Assembly (NCBI RefSeq): GCF_000374185.1
Contig: NZ_KB910518.1
Location: forward strand, 67,951-131,950
Length of the DNA: 64,000 bases
Direction: 5' to 3'
DNA from: Paenibacillus sp. HW567
GTDB taxonomy: Bacteria > Bacillota > Bacilli > Paenibacillales > Paenibacillaceae
Below, piece by piece: positions 54,000 to 62,562 of this stretch. The translations under genes and the position numbers were made by a program. The number at the start of each line of letters is the position of its first letter. The first letter of the stretch is position 1. The notes beneath the pieces were generated by a model. The model was not told the DNA's origin. It made no database searches and worked only from the letters and a program-made list of their open reading frames with translations.

Positions 54000-56900
54000 A
54001 TGCAAGCTATAAAACGGTACAAGCGCTGGATTGCTATGCTTCTTATATTCATAATTGCTTTAGGTCCGGCTTCTGAAGGAGTTGTGTCTGCGGCAGGTCC
54101 AGAGGTAGTGGATCAACAGCAGGCAAATGGGTCTGGAAATTCATGGGTTAATGCTGATTATCCAAAATATCAGACCTTTACTCCGGAGATTGCCGGAGAG
54201 CTTACCAGGATTGATCTGAACATTGCGGGGAGCTACGGATCACCGGGAGCCATGAAGGTGAAAATTTATAAGGAAGGCGACCTTTCGACCTTGCTTGCTG
54301 AAGCGCAATTGGCTTCTTACAGCTTAGGCTGGACATCGGTTGATTTCTCGGGAGCATCTCCTTATCTGCAGAAGGACACGATGTATAGAATGGTCGTTTC
54401 AACGGAATTCGGAGGCTCGCCTGGCTTCGGATGGTATATGATCGGAGGTGACCAATACACAAGAGGATACTCTCCGGCGTCCAATTATGACTTTTCTTTC
54501 AGGACGTATATGATTGCCGATTATTCCACTTCCCCGGCATTAAGCGGGATATCAAGCAGCGCATCCAGTCTTGTAGCGGACGGAGCGAGTCAGACGACAG
54601 TGACGGTGAAGCTGAAGGATGCGCAGGGCAGTGCTGTGACCACCGGAGGGGAAACGGTGGTGATCGGGACAACGTCAGGTACAGTTAGTTCAGTTACGGA
54701 TAATCATGACGGGACCTACACAGCTACTCTGACAGCGCCGACAACGGCGGGGACCGCAACGATAAGTGCCGCATTAGGCGGCACTGTGGTGGGTGGGACG
54801 GCCACGGTGCGGTTCGTGGCCGGAGCGCCGTCCAGTGCGAACAGCACGGTAACCGTGGGCAGCAGTTTGCTGACGGCTGACGGAACGAGTCAGACGGCAG
54901 TAACCGTACGGCTGAAGGATGCGTACGGCAATGCTTTGACCACCGGTGGAGCGACGGTGGCGATTACATCAACGTCAGGTACGGTCAGTGCCGTAACGGA
55001 CAAGAACAACGGGACCTACACGGCGACGCTGACGGCGCCGACAACGGTAGGGAATGCGACAGTCAGTGCCACAGTCGGCGGCACTTCGCTGCCAGGCACG
55101 GCCACGGTGCAGTTCGTGGCCGGAGCGCCGTCCAGTGCGAGCAGCACGGTAACCGCGGGCAGCAGCTCTTTGACGGCTGACGGAACGAGTCAGACGACAG
55201 TCACTGTGAAGCTGAAGGATGCGCAGGGCAATGCTTTGACCACCGGAGGAGCGGCGGTGACGATCACAACAACTTCGGGAACGCTTAGCTCTATAGCCGA
55301 TAATAATAACGGGACCTATACGACGACGCTGACGGCGCCGACAACGGCAGGGAGTGCGACGGTCGTTGCCACAGTCGGCGGCACTGCGCTAACAAGCATG
55401 GCCACGGTGCAGTTCGTGGCCGGAGCGCCGTCCATTGCGAGCAGCACGCTAGCAGTGGGGGATAGCTCTTTGACGGCTGACGGAACGAGTCAGACGGCAG
55501 TCACTGTGCGGCTGAAGGATGCACAGGGGAACTTGATTACCACCGGAGGAGCGACGGTGGCAATCACCTCGACGTTAGGTGCGGTTAGCACCGTAACGGA
55601 CAACCACAACGGAACCTACACGGCGGCGCTGACAGCGCCGGTAACGGTAGGGACCGCGACAGTCAGTGCCAGTGTAGGTGGCACTGAACTGACCTCCAAG
55701 GCCACGGTGCAGTTCGTGGCCGGAGCGCCGTCAGCGGAGAATGGCACAATCGCAGCGGATGACTTTTCGCTGACAGCCGATGGAACGAGTCAGACGGCAA
55801 TCACTGTGAAGCTGAAGGATGCGCAGGGCAATGCCCTGACCACCGGAGGGGCGGTGGTGCTGATTACATCGACACTGGGTACGGTTAGCGCTGTAATGGA
55901 CAACCATAACGGAACCTATACGGCAACGCTGACAGCGCCGGTAACGGTAGGGACAGCGAAGATCAGTGCTACTGTCAACGGCAGTGCGCTGGCCGGGGTG
56001 GTAATGGTTCAGCTTTTACCAGGTGAAGTGAGTTCATCCCACTCGACAATGACGGCAAGCGATCTGGTCGTGCGGGGTGATGGCAACAGCCAAGCCACCA
56101 TTTATGTGAAGCTGAAAGACGCATACGATCATCCGCTTGCTGGTAAACGGGTGCAGCTACATGCCCAAGACGGAAGTTCTGTCACGGAGACCGTTTATGG
56201 AAGCTCTGTGTCCAAAGTGGTTTATGGATGGACCAATGCGGAGGGGCTTGCCACATTTACGGTCAGCAATACAGCGGCTGAGAAAGTGACTTATTCTGCC
56301 GAAGAAGAAGCGAGCGGCATAACACTGGATCAGACTGTGAGTATTACTTTTACGTATGACCAGCCGCCTGTTATCGGACTGCAGGCTGATCCGGCCGCTC
56401 CGACCTTTGGCAGTGTGAATATTACGGTCACAGCATCTGCGTACGGTGAATTCAACAGCATAGCTTCGGTGAAGTGGGCGGCGGGAAGCCGTTCGATAGC
56501 TTATTTTGATACACAGGGTACCGAAATTAAGGATCATTTCACCGTACAGGAGAATGGAGTTTATTCGGTCTATGTGGCAGATACAGCGGGCAACGCGAAT
56601 GTCAGCCTGATTGATGTCCAGAACATCGTTCCTTTGAGCAGCAATGCGATCCTGATGGGCTGGCAGCTAATCGGACTCGGCGGGACGGTGAAGTTTGATT
56701 TTGATCCGGGAAAAATAATCAGTTCGCTGGAAGTCAGCAACTCGGTGCATGGGCTGAAAATGCTGCTGACCCCCGCAGATGTGTACTCTGCCGTCTATGT
56801 CAACGGATTCCCGGTAGACAGTAATTCGCCAACCAAGGAGTATGAGCTTGCAACAGGTCAGAATACATTCGAGGCCCGTGTCAAAGCGCAAGACGGCTCC

Positions 56901-58292
56901 AATAAAACATATACGCTCAACGTGATCCGGTCAGCGGCCAGCTCTGCTCCAAGCCCAACTCCGAGTCCCGTTCCGAGTTCAACACCAAGTCCAACTTCAA
57001 GTTCTGCTCCTGTTCCAAGCAGTCCTTCAGTTACTCCAAGCATTTCGAGTCAGCCGTCTCCGGGTATTGCCCCGGTAGTGTGGATTAATGATAAGAAAGT
57101 AACGGGGCTGGCGACACTTCAAACGGATGCAAATGGAGCGAAAACGATCGACGTTTTGCTGAATATGGATAATTTGCGCCAATTTCTCGATTCGTTGTCC
57201 AATTCTGCTGAAGCCAATCTCTCGATTTCAATTGAAGATGCGGCAGATAAACTGATGCTAAGACTCCCCGGTAATGCCGTTCCGCTCCTGGCAGGGAAGG
57301 CGGCTGACATTACTTTGAAAACTCAGCATGGACAATATCGCTTGCCGCTGGCTGAGATTACAGACCAGGCGTCTGCTTGGACGAATGATATGGAGGTCCA
57401 GATCGTAATTGAGCGTGGCAGCCTGGAAGCGGGCTTGCAGGAAGCAGCGCGTACAAATAATTTTCAGCTAGTGGCAGATCCGGTACATTTCAATGTCCTG
57501 GTAACAAGTAATGGCGGGAAAAAAGAGATTTCGAGCTTCAAGCATTATGTGGAGAGAGTCATTTACTTACCTTCGGATGCCGGGGGGGCATCAACGGCAG
57601 TAGTATGGGATCAGCGTTCCGGGGTACGCCCGGTCCCGACAAAATTCATTACAGTTGACGGACATCGGGCCGCTGTCATTCGCAGTCTTACGAACAGCAC
57701 CTACGCAGTGGTATCCGCAACGTCCCAATTATCAGATATTCAAACACACTGGGCTGAGCCGGAAATTTCCAGCATGAGCAATAGAATGATCGTACAGGGA
57801 ACAGAAGGAGGCCGATTTGCGCCGGAAGCTGTAACTACCCGGGCTGAATTAGCTGCAATGCTGGCAAGGGCGCTGGGATTGGCACAAGGAGACCATTTAG
57901 CCGGGTTCAGTGATGTAGGCGGCTTGAGCTGGTATAGCGGCGCTATAGCGGCAGTAAAAGCATACGGGATTATGGATGGCTTCGGAGATGGGTCATTCAG
58001 GCCGAATCAGAAGGTATCACGGCAAGAAGCAGTTGTTACGGTCATACGGGCGCTGCGGCTGGCTGATAATGGTGCGCTAACGGGCAGTGCCGGAGCGAAA
58101 GTGGATTTAGCCGTATTTGCAGATAGCGGCCAAATCGGCGGCTGGGCGAGTGAGGCGCTGCGGACAGCGATTTATGCGGGTTTGGTTAAGGGCTATGGAA
58201 ATGAACTGCGTCCACAGAAGCCATTAACCCGTGCCGAGACAGCCGTGCTGCTGTACCGGATGCTGCAGCAAGCAGGATTAATTGATGGTTGA
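54000..58292 (+). CDS. S-layer-anchored surface protein with Ig-like repeats
   Basis: This 1,430-residue exported protein has a signal peptide (MLLIFIIALGPASEGVVSAA), an N-terminal jelly-roll-like domain (QKYQTFTPEIAGELTRIDL-type, residues ~45-175), then five ~100-residue invasin/intimin-like (Big_1) domains at ~180-680 with the motif LTADGTSQT.VTVKLKDA.GN and a sixth divergent one. A cadherin-like beta sandwich (~880-980), a Ser/Pro linker (TPSPVPSSTPSPTSSSAPVP) and three C-terminal S-layer homology domains (THWAEPEISSMSNRMIVQG; FSDVGGLSWYSGAIAAVKAY; FADSGQIGGWASEALRTAIY) complete it. GGAGG precedes ATG 54000. It probably serves adhesion or cell-surface structure on the wall polysaccharide. 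Confidence 0.9.
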   Translation: MQAIKRYKRWIAMLLIFIIALGPASEGVVSAAGPEVVDQQQANGSGNSWVNADYPKYQTFTPEIAGELTRIDLNIAGSYGSPGAMKVKIYKEGDLSTLLAEAQLASYSLGWTSVDFSGASPYLQKDTMYRMVVSTEFGGSPGFGWYMIGGDQYTRGYSPASNYDFSFRTYMIADYSTSPALSGISSSASSLVADGASQTTVTVKLKDAQGSAVTTGGETVVIGTTSGTVSSVTDNHDGTYTATLTAPTTAGTATISAALGGTVVGGTATVRFVAGAPSSANSTVTVGSSLLTADGTSQTAVTVRLKDAYGNALTTGGATVAITSTSGTVSAVTDKNNGTYTATLTAPTTVGNATVSATVGGTSLPGTATVQFVAGAPSSASSTVTAGSSSLTADGTSQTTVTVKLKDAQGNALTTGGAAVTITTTSGTLSSIADNNNGTYTTTLTAPTTAGSATVVATVGGTALTSMATVQFVAGAPSIASSTLAVGDSSLTADGTSQTAVTVRLKDAQGNLITTGGATVAITSTLGAVSTVTDNHNGTYTAALTAPVTVGTATVSASVGGTELTSKATVQFVAGAPSAENGTIAADDFSLTADGTSQTAITVKLKDAQGNALTTGGAVVLITSTLGTVSAVMDNHNGTYTATLTAPVTVGTAKISATVNGSALAGVVMVQLLPGEVSSSHSTMTASDLVVRGDGNSQATIYVKLKDAYDHPLAGKRVQLHAQDGSSVTETVYGSSVSKVVYGWTNAEGLATFTVSNTAAEKVTYSAEEEASGITLDQTVSITFTYDQPPVIGLQADPAAPTFGSVNITVTASAYGEFNSIASVKWAAGSRSIAYFDTQGTEIKDHFTVQENGVYSVYVADTAGNANVSLIDVQNIVPLSSNAILMGWQLIGLGGTVKFDFDPGKIISSLEVSNSVHGLKMLLTPADVYSAVYVNGFPVDSNSPTKEYELATGQNTFEARVKAQDGSNKTYTLNVIRSAASSAPSPTPSPVPSSTPSPTSSSAPVPSSPSVTPSISSQPSPGIAPVVWINDKKVTGLATLQTDANGAKTIDVLLNMDNLRQFLDSLSNSAEANLSISIEDAADKLMLRLPGNAVPLLAGKAADITLKTQHGQYRLPLAEITDQASAWTNDMEVQIVIERGSLEAGLQEAARTNNFQLVADPVHFNVLVTSNGGKKEISSFKHYVERVIYLPSDAGGASTAVVWDQRSGVRPVPTKFITVDGHRAAVIRSLTNSTYAVVSATSQLSDIQTHWAEPEISSMSNRMIVQGTEGGRFAPEAVTTRAELAAMLARALGLAQGDHLAGFSDVGGLSWYSGAIAAVKAYGIMDGFGDGSFRPNQKVSRQEAVVTVIRALRLADNGALTGSAGAKVDLAVFADSGQIGGWASEALRTAIYAGLVKGYGNELRPQKPLTRAETAVLLYRMLQQAGLIDG
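54541..56040 (+). repeat. Five tandem 300-bp repeats
   Basis: Units begin at 54541, 54841, 55141, 55441 and 55741 at exactly 300-bp steps, each holding GCTGACGGAACGAGTCAGAC or a near copy and the block AAGCTGAAGGATGC. The central units are highly similar at DNA level. A sixth unit at 56041 is diverged. The number of units may vary by recombination. Confidence 0.9.
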
Positions 58293-58306
58293 TTCATAAT
58301 AAAATA

Positions 58307-58359
58307 GGGATGCTCCACTCGCCAACTGTGAACCTTTTGGCCTCTGGAGCATCCCTTTT
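58307..58359. terminator. Bidirectional terminator between surface protein and oxidoreductase
   Basis: GGGATGCTCC pairs with GGAGCATCCC, followed by TTTTGTTGTT on the plus side. It separates the convergent genes. Confidence 0.8.
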
Positions 58360-58363
58360 GTTG

Positions 58364-59437
58364 TTATTCTGTCACAGTGCTCTTCGCCAGCTCCTTGCGC
58401 ACAATAGGCGCAACCTTCGTACCGAGCAGCTCGATGGCACGCAGGACTTCGCGGTGCGGCATGGTGCCGACGTTGACATGCAGGAAGAAGCGCGTAACGC
58501 CGAGGTTCTTGCGGAGCAAGAGAATCTTCTCGGCAACATATTCGGCATCGCCGACATAGAGGGCGCCGCGCAGGCTGCGCGCATCGTCATAGGTCGCGCG
58601 GTTGTAAGTCTGACCCCAGCCCCGCTCACGTCCGATGACATTCATCTGGGCCTGGGTGGAAGGGTAGAACAAGGCGGCAGCCTGTTCGGTGGTTTCACCG
58701 ACAAAGCCATGCGAATGTGTGGCGATCTGCAGCTTGTCGGGGTTATGCCCGGCTTTTGCCGCGGCATCCTTGTAGAGCTTGACCAGCGGTGCGAAGCGCT
58801 CCGGCATGCCGCCGATGATGGCAAAAGCAATCGGAAGGCCAAGCATGCCTGCCCGGATTGCGGATTCGGGATTGCCGCCGCTGGCGACCCATACCGGCAG
58901 GGGGGCCTGGACTGCGCGCGGGTAGACCGGAAGGTTATCAATGGCCGGGCGGTGGCCGCCGCGCCAGGTTACTTTTTCTGAGGCCCTGATTTTCAGCAGC
59001 AGCTCCAGCTTCTCTTCGAACAATTCATCATAGTCGTCGAGACTGTAGCCGAAGAGGGGGAAGGACTCGATGAATGAACCCCGGCCTGCCATAATTTCCG
59101 CCCGGCCGTTCGACAGTCCGTCCAGTGTCGCAAAATTCTGATATACACGCACCGGATCATCTGAGGACAGCACGGAAACGGCGCTCGTGAGCCTGATCTT
59201 CTTCGTCATAGCTGCCGCAGCGGCAAGCACCACAGCAGGAGCACTGCCCGCATAATCGGCACGGTGATGTTCCCCGATTCCATATACATCCAGGCCGGCC
59301 TGATCGGCTAATACAATCTCCTCCACCGCCTCGCGCAGTCTTTCTGCGTGGCTGATTACCTTACCGGTTACCGGGTCCGGTGTAGTTTCCAGGAATGTGC
59401 TGATGCCTATTTCCATACTGTTTTCCATTTCGGCCAT
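58364..59437 (-). CDS. Luciferase-like flavin monooxygenase
   Basis: This 357-residue FMN- or F420-dependent LLM-class oxidoreductase has a TIM-barrel sequence with [40 protein letters not shown] and [20 protein letters not shown] patterns. The group acts on varied organic substrates with reduced flavin; the substrate cannot be told here. Start: ATG 59437 follows GGAGG by nine bases (an alternative Met lies at residue 8). It is monocistronic, facing the surface-protein gene, with an A+T-rich promoter region upstream (TTTTTAATG/TACTATAC near 59470-59490). Confidence 0.88.
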   Translation of the reverse strand: MAEMENSMEIGISTFLETTPDPVTGKVISHAERLREAVEEIVLADQAGLDVYGIGEHHRADYAGSAPAVVLAAAAAMTKKIRLTSAVSVLSSDDPVRVYQNFATLDGLSNGRAEIMAGRGSFIESFPLFGYSLDDYDELFEEKLELLLKIRASEKVTWRGGHRPAIDNLPVYPRAVQAPLPVWVASGGNPESAIRAGMLGLPIAFAIIGGMPERFAPLVKLYKDAAAKAGHNPDKLQIATHSHGFVGETTEQAAALFYPSTQAQMNVIGRERGWGQTYNRATYDDARSLRGALYVGDAEYVAEKILLLRKNLGVTRFFLHVNVGTMPHREVLRAIELLGTKVAPIVRKELAKSTVTE

Positions 59438-59605
59438 TTCAATCCGCCTCCTTTTTTCGTAATTTCATCTTACTATACTTTTTAATGTTTCTCAACTTTC
59501 GTAAGTGAGTTTTTTGTTGCACAACGCATAGTATACATGAAGCTGAACCTAAAAATGCCTGCAGCTCCCAAAAGGCGGAGCGGCAGGCGGATGCAGAAGT
59601 GCGGG

Positions 59606-59686
59606 TTACAGCTTTCTTTTGTTGACGGCGAGTTGAATGATCATGATTACCAGAGCGAGCAGTGCAATGAGCTGATCTGTACTCAT
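59606..59686 (-). CDS. Holin-like type I toxin-type small protein
   Basis: This 26-residue hydrophobic peptide reads MSTDQLIALLALVIMIIQLA followed by VNKRKL. It has a strong site (GGAGG ten bases before ATG 59686). Its size, single membrane helix and basic C-terminus resemble the putative holin-like toxins of type I toxin-antitoxin pairs in Bacillales (TxpA/BsrG group). The antitoxin would be an antisense RNA overlapping the gene; it is not identifiable by eye. It could also be a housekeeping micropeptide. Confidence 0.55.
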   Translation of the reverse strand: MSTDQLIALLALVIMIIQLAVNKRKL

Positions 59687-59799
59687 GGGTGTCCGGCCTC
59701 CATTCCTGTTAAGGATGGCTCTGCCCGGACGGCATCTCCTCTCCAAGAAGCTGCTTCGTTCCCCTTATACAAACTATGAGCTGGTGAAGTGAAATAGTA

Positions 59800-60194
59800 C
59801 TTCCTGTCGTGGGGAGTGCTGGCAGGTTATTTTGTGAGCGAATTTTTGGATACCCGTCTCAGTGGTAGCTGGAGTCATTGCGTTATGTTTCTTGCTGCTG
59901 GCGGGCAAAAGCCCTGCGGTCAAGACGATGGAGGTAGTCAAAGGAGCGCCGTGGGCCATTGTATTTTTATTAATTGGAATTTATGTCGTAGTCTACGGGC
60001 TGCGGAATGCCGGTCTTACGGATGTGCTGGCTGAACTGATCAATACCGTAGCCGGGCACGGGCTGTTTGCGGCAACGATGGGAATGGGCTTCCTGGCATC
60101 CTGGCGAACCTACTTCAAGACAGGGATTGTATTGACGATACCAACGTTGTTCATTACATTGCTCGGGTTATATTTGACGCTCAAGCTCACTTAA
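59800..60194 (+). pseudogene. arsB-type arsenite efflux pump fragment
   Basis: The fragment encodes parts of ArsB. SWGVLAGYFVSEFLDTRLS lies in one frame and then, after a shift near 59862, VVAGVIALCFLLLAGKSPAV and KGAPWAIVFLLIGIYVVVYG follow in the next. AATMGMGFLA is joined directly to SWRTYFKTGIVLTIPTLFIT, so ~70 internal residues are missing. The N-terminal half of the pump is absent too. It is a decayed copy that cannot transport. Confidence 0.78.
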
Positions 60195-60207
60195 GCTGAC
60201 CCAAAAA

Positions 60208-60246
60208 GACGGTGCGGGCCGCTTGGCCTGCACCGTTCTTTTTTTA
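60208..60246. terminator. Terminator between arsB fragment and oxdC
   Basis: ACGGTGCGGGCC pairs with GGCCTGCACCGT around GCTT, with TTCTTTTTTT on the plus side. It probably also ends the leftward oxdC transcript. Confidence 0.8.
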
Positions 60247-60290
60247 AATAGGTTTCGCGTCATGGGTCATGCATTCAACTGCTGTACCGC

Positions 60291-61490
60291 CTAATCCTTC
60301 CGTTCCGGTCCGCCGTATCCGGGGTAGGTGACGACCGGCCATTTTACCTTGCGCAGCGCGTCCAGCAGTTCAGGGCCCACGTTCAGGTTGCTGCTGACAA
60401 GCGCCTCTGGCGTGAGCGCCATCCATTGATTCAGCGAGACGTCGGCGAAGCGGTCGCTCTTGAACATTTCCAGGAACCACAGGGTTTCCGTCCCGGTGTT
60501 CTGGATATAATGTCCGAAGGCAAAAGGAACATAACCAACATCCCCGGCTCTGTAATTGAAGGTGCGGGCTGCACCGTTGCCGCCGAAGACGGTCATCCGC
60601 CCTTGGCCGGTCAGGTAATACTGCCATTCGTCATTGTTCGGATGCCAGTGCAGCTCGCGCATTGCCCCAGGTTCAATTTCGACCAGCGCAGCGGCGATGG
60701 TCTTGGAAATGGGGAAATTGGAGGAGTCAACAATTCTCACGCTGCCGCCCGGAGTCTTCAGCGGAGGCTGGGCCAAGAGCTGATGCTTGAAGCTGAGGGG
60801 AATGTTACCGTAGGGGGACTGTACTTTTTGACTCTGCAAGGAGCCCGGAACCTGATCCTGGTAAATGTAGACCTGTTCCTTCGGGATACAGTCAAACGCG
60901 GAAGGCGGCACGCCGAAATTGGCTGACAGCACTTCCTTCGGCGTATGGGCGAACCAGTCGGAAATTGACAGCGTGTTCAGATCGGAGAAGCTGCCGTCGT
61001 CGAACACAAGCAAAAATTCGCAGCCTTCCTCCAGACCTTGAATGGAGTGGGGGATACCCGGAGGGAAATACCACAGATCGCCTGGGCCTACGTCGGCAAT
61101 GAAGTTCCGTCCATTCTGATCTACTGCCGTAATCCGTGCGCTTCCGATCAGCATGTAGGACCACTCGGCCTGCTGATGCCAATGCAGCTCCCGCACACCG
61201 CCCGGGGTGAGGCTCATATTGACTCCGGCGAGCGTGGTGGCAACAGGCAGCTCTCTTACGGTAATCTCTCTGGACCAGCCTCCGTGATTTAGCTGCATGT
61301 GGGTGTCGGAGAAGGAAAATCTCAGATTGGGAATCAATCCGTTATCCGTTACGGGCGGGACGAACATATCCGGGTTCTCCCGGTCCCGCATTACATCGCG
61401 GGGGCCGAGGTCCACATTGCCGGTGCCGTCGCTTCGTATCGGCTGGGGAACCGGAAGTGAACTTAAGGAATCAGACTTGCTGGCAGACAT
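60291..61490 (-). CDS. Bicupin oxalate decarboxylase-like enzyme
   Basis: This 399-residue Mn-dependent bicupin of the OxdC type splits oxalate to formate and CO2. Site 1 ligands are His103, His105, Glu109, His148 ([14 protein letters not shown]) and site 2 ligands are His281, His283, Glu288, His327 ([16 protein letters not shown]). The flexible lid that in B. subtilis OxdC is S-E-N-S-T reads S-D-L-N-T here (169-173), so the catalytic Glu is Asp; activity may be shifted. Start: ATG 61490 follows AAAGGAG by nine bases; an upstream in-frame Met at 61517 is rejected. It is monocistronic, divergent from the next gene. Confidence 0.9.
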   Translation of the reverse strand: MSASKSDSLSSLPVPQPIRSDGTGNVDLGPRDVMRDRENPDMFVPPVTDNGLIPNLRFSFSDTHMQLNHGGWSREITVRELPVATTLAGVNMSLTPGGVRELHWHQQAEWSYMLIGSARITAVDQNGRNFIADVGPGDLWYFPPGIPHSIQGLEEGCEFLLVFDDGSFSDLNTLSISDWFAHTPKEVLSANFGVPPSAFDCIPKEQVYIYQDQVPGSLQSQKVQSPYGNIPLSFKHQLLAQPPLKTPGGSVRIVDSSNFPISKTIAAALVEIEPGAMRELHWHPNNDEWQYYLTGQGRMTVFGGNGAARTFNYRAGDVGYVPFAFGHYIQNTGTETLWFLEMFKSDRFADVSLNQWMALTPEALVSSNLNVGPELLDALRKVKWPVVTYPGYGGPERKD

Positions 61491-61557
61491 GGCAAAGACT
61501 CCTTTCAGGATACTCAATGCTTCATGGAAATATATGCGAAATTCTGCCGCATATGAT

Positions 61558-61585
61558 TGACAAACCCGGGTAAATGACCAGAATA
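61558..61585 (+). promoter_or_regulatory. Candidate promoter of the stalk-domain gene
   Basis: TTGACA, a 16-base spacer and CAGAAT lie ~60 bases before the ATG at 61645. The -35 box is perfect and the -10 box is weak. Confidence 0.4.
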
Positions 61586-61644
61586 GAAGTTGATAGTGTC
61601 CTGCGAAATTCGAAGCCGAAATTATAGGGAGAAGGTATCAGGAA

Positions 61645-62523
61645 ATGGTAAAGGTTACTCATTCGGCCCTTCGCATAAGCAGAATAAGGGCAGTAATCGT
61701 TAGTTTGCTGGTTATTGTAGGGATTGCAGGAAGCAGCGTACTCCTGCCCGCGAGTGCTTTCGCAGCAGCAGGAGACCGTGGAGAACAGCGGTTGCCGCTG
61801 CTAATTAACGACAGCTATGTGCTGTTCCCGGGCAAGCTGGCCCCTTATATGAAAGAAGGGAGATTGCTCATGCCGATTCGGGCATTCTCAAATATGCTCG
61901 GAGCACAGCTAACGTATGATTCTGCGGACAAAAGCGTTACGTTCTCTTATATGGGGCAGGCTGTACGCGGAATTAAGGACGGCCGGATGAACGCCATATT
62001 CAGCGGGAATCTTGAAACATCGCTGGGTGTCGCACCGGAACTGAAGAACGGTGTGCTGTTTGTTCCCATGAGTGCTGTTCTGAAGGATTCGAAATCTATC
62101 CGCTGGGAGAACATGTCGAACCTGATTAACAAAGTACGCGGGGTAATCTGGGGGAGACAGGGGGTGACCTTGCCGCAGACGCAGCCGTTTCTGCTGCTTG
62201 CTCCATTCGTGTATACCCCGGAGACGGTAGACGGCACGTATAACCCGTTATTTCCTACTGCGCTATCGCAGGTTCATGCGGCTAATGGAGGCTACCGCCT
62301 GACCTTGGAAACGCTGAATTCCTCTCCATTCCTACTGGATAAAGGCAAGGTGGAACTGGAGCTTGTCACTGTTGACAGCCAAGGCAAGAGCGCGCGCCAG
62401 AGTGTTGCCGGTCCTGCAGCAAGGCTGGATAAGGGTGGCAGAGCGTCATTTTCTTTAGCAGTGCCCGCAGAAGCGGAGTATGTTATTTTCCGTTCGCAGA
62501 TGGTAAGCGCGGAACAGAAGTAA
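61645..62523 (+). CDS. Secreted stalk-domain protein
   Basis: This 292-residue exported protein has an N-terminal signal or anchor helix (AVIVSLLVIVGIAGSSVLLP) with ASAFAAA-type cleavage. A stalk/copper-amine-oxidase-N-like domain follows (PLLINDSYVLFPGKLAPYMK; GRLLMPIRAFSNMLGAQLTY), then a C-terminal ~130 residues of beta-rich unassigned sequence. GGGAGAAGG precedes the ATG. It probably acts at the wall like the similar protein at 36714. It may be co-transcribed with the methyltransferase-like gene 39 bases downstream. Confidence 0.78.
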   Translation: MVKVTHSALRISRIRAVIVSLLVIVGIAGSSVLLPASAFAAAGDRGEQRLPLLINDSYVLFPGKLAPYMKEGRLLMPIRAFSNMLGAQLTYDSADKSVTFSYMGQAVRGIKDGRMNAIFSGNLETSLGVAPELKNGVLFVPMSAVLKDSKSIRWENMSNLINKVRGVIWGRQGVTLPQTQPFLLLAPFVYTPETVDGTYNPLFPTALSQVHAANGGYRLTLETLNSSPFLLDKGKVELELVTVDSQGKSARQSVAGPAARLDKGGRASFSLAVPAEAEYVIFRSQMVSAEQK

Positions 62524-62562
62524 GTAGATCTTAACGATAATCAGAGAGCTGGGTACACACAT

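Noticed and set aside
59537-59779. An 80-codon rightward frame
   Set aside because: It is the opposite strand of the 26-residue hydrophobic peptide, which has a much better ribosome binding site.
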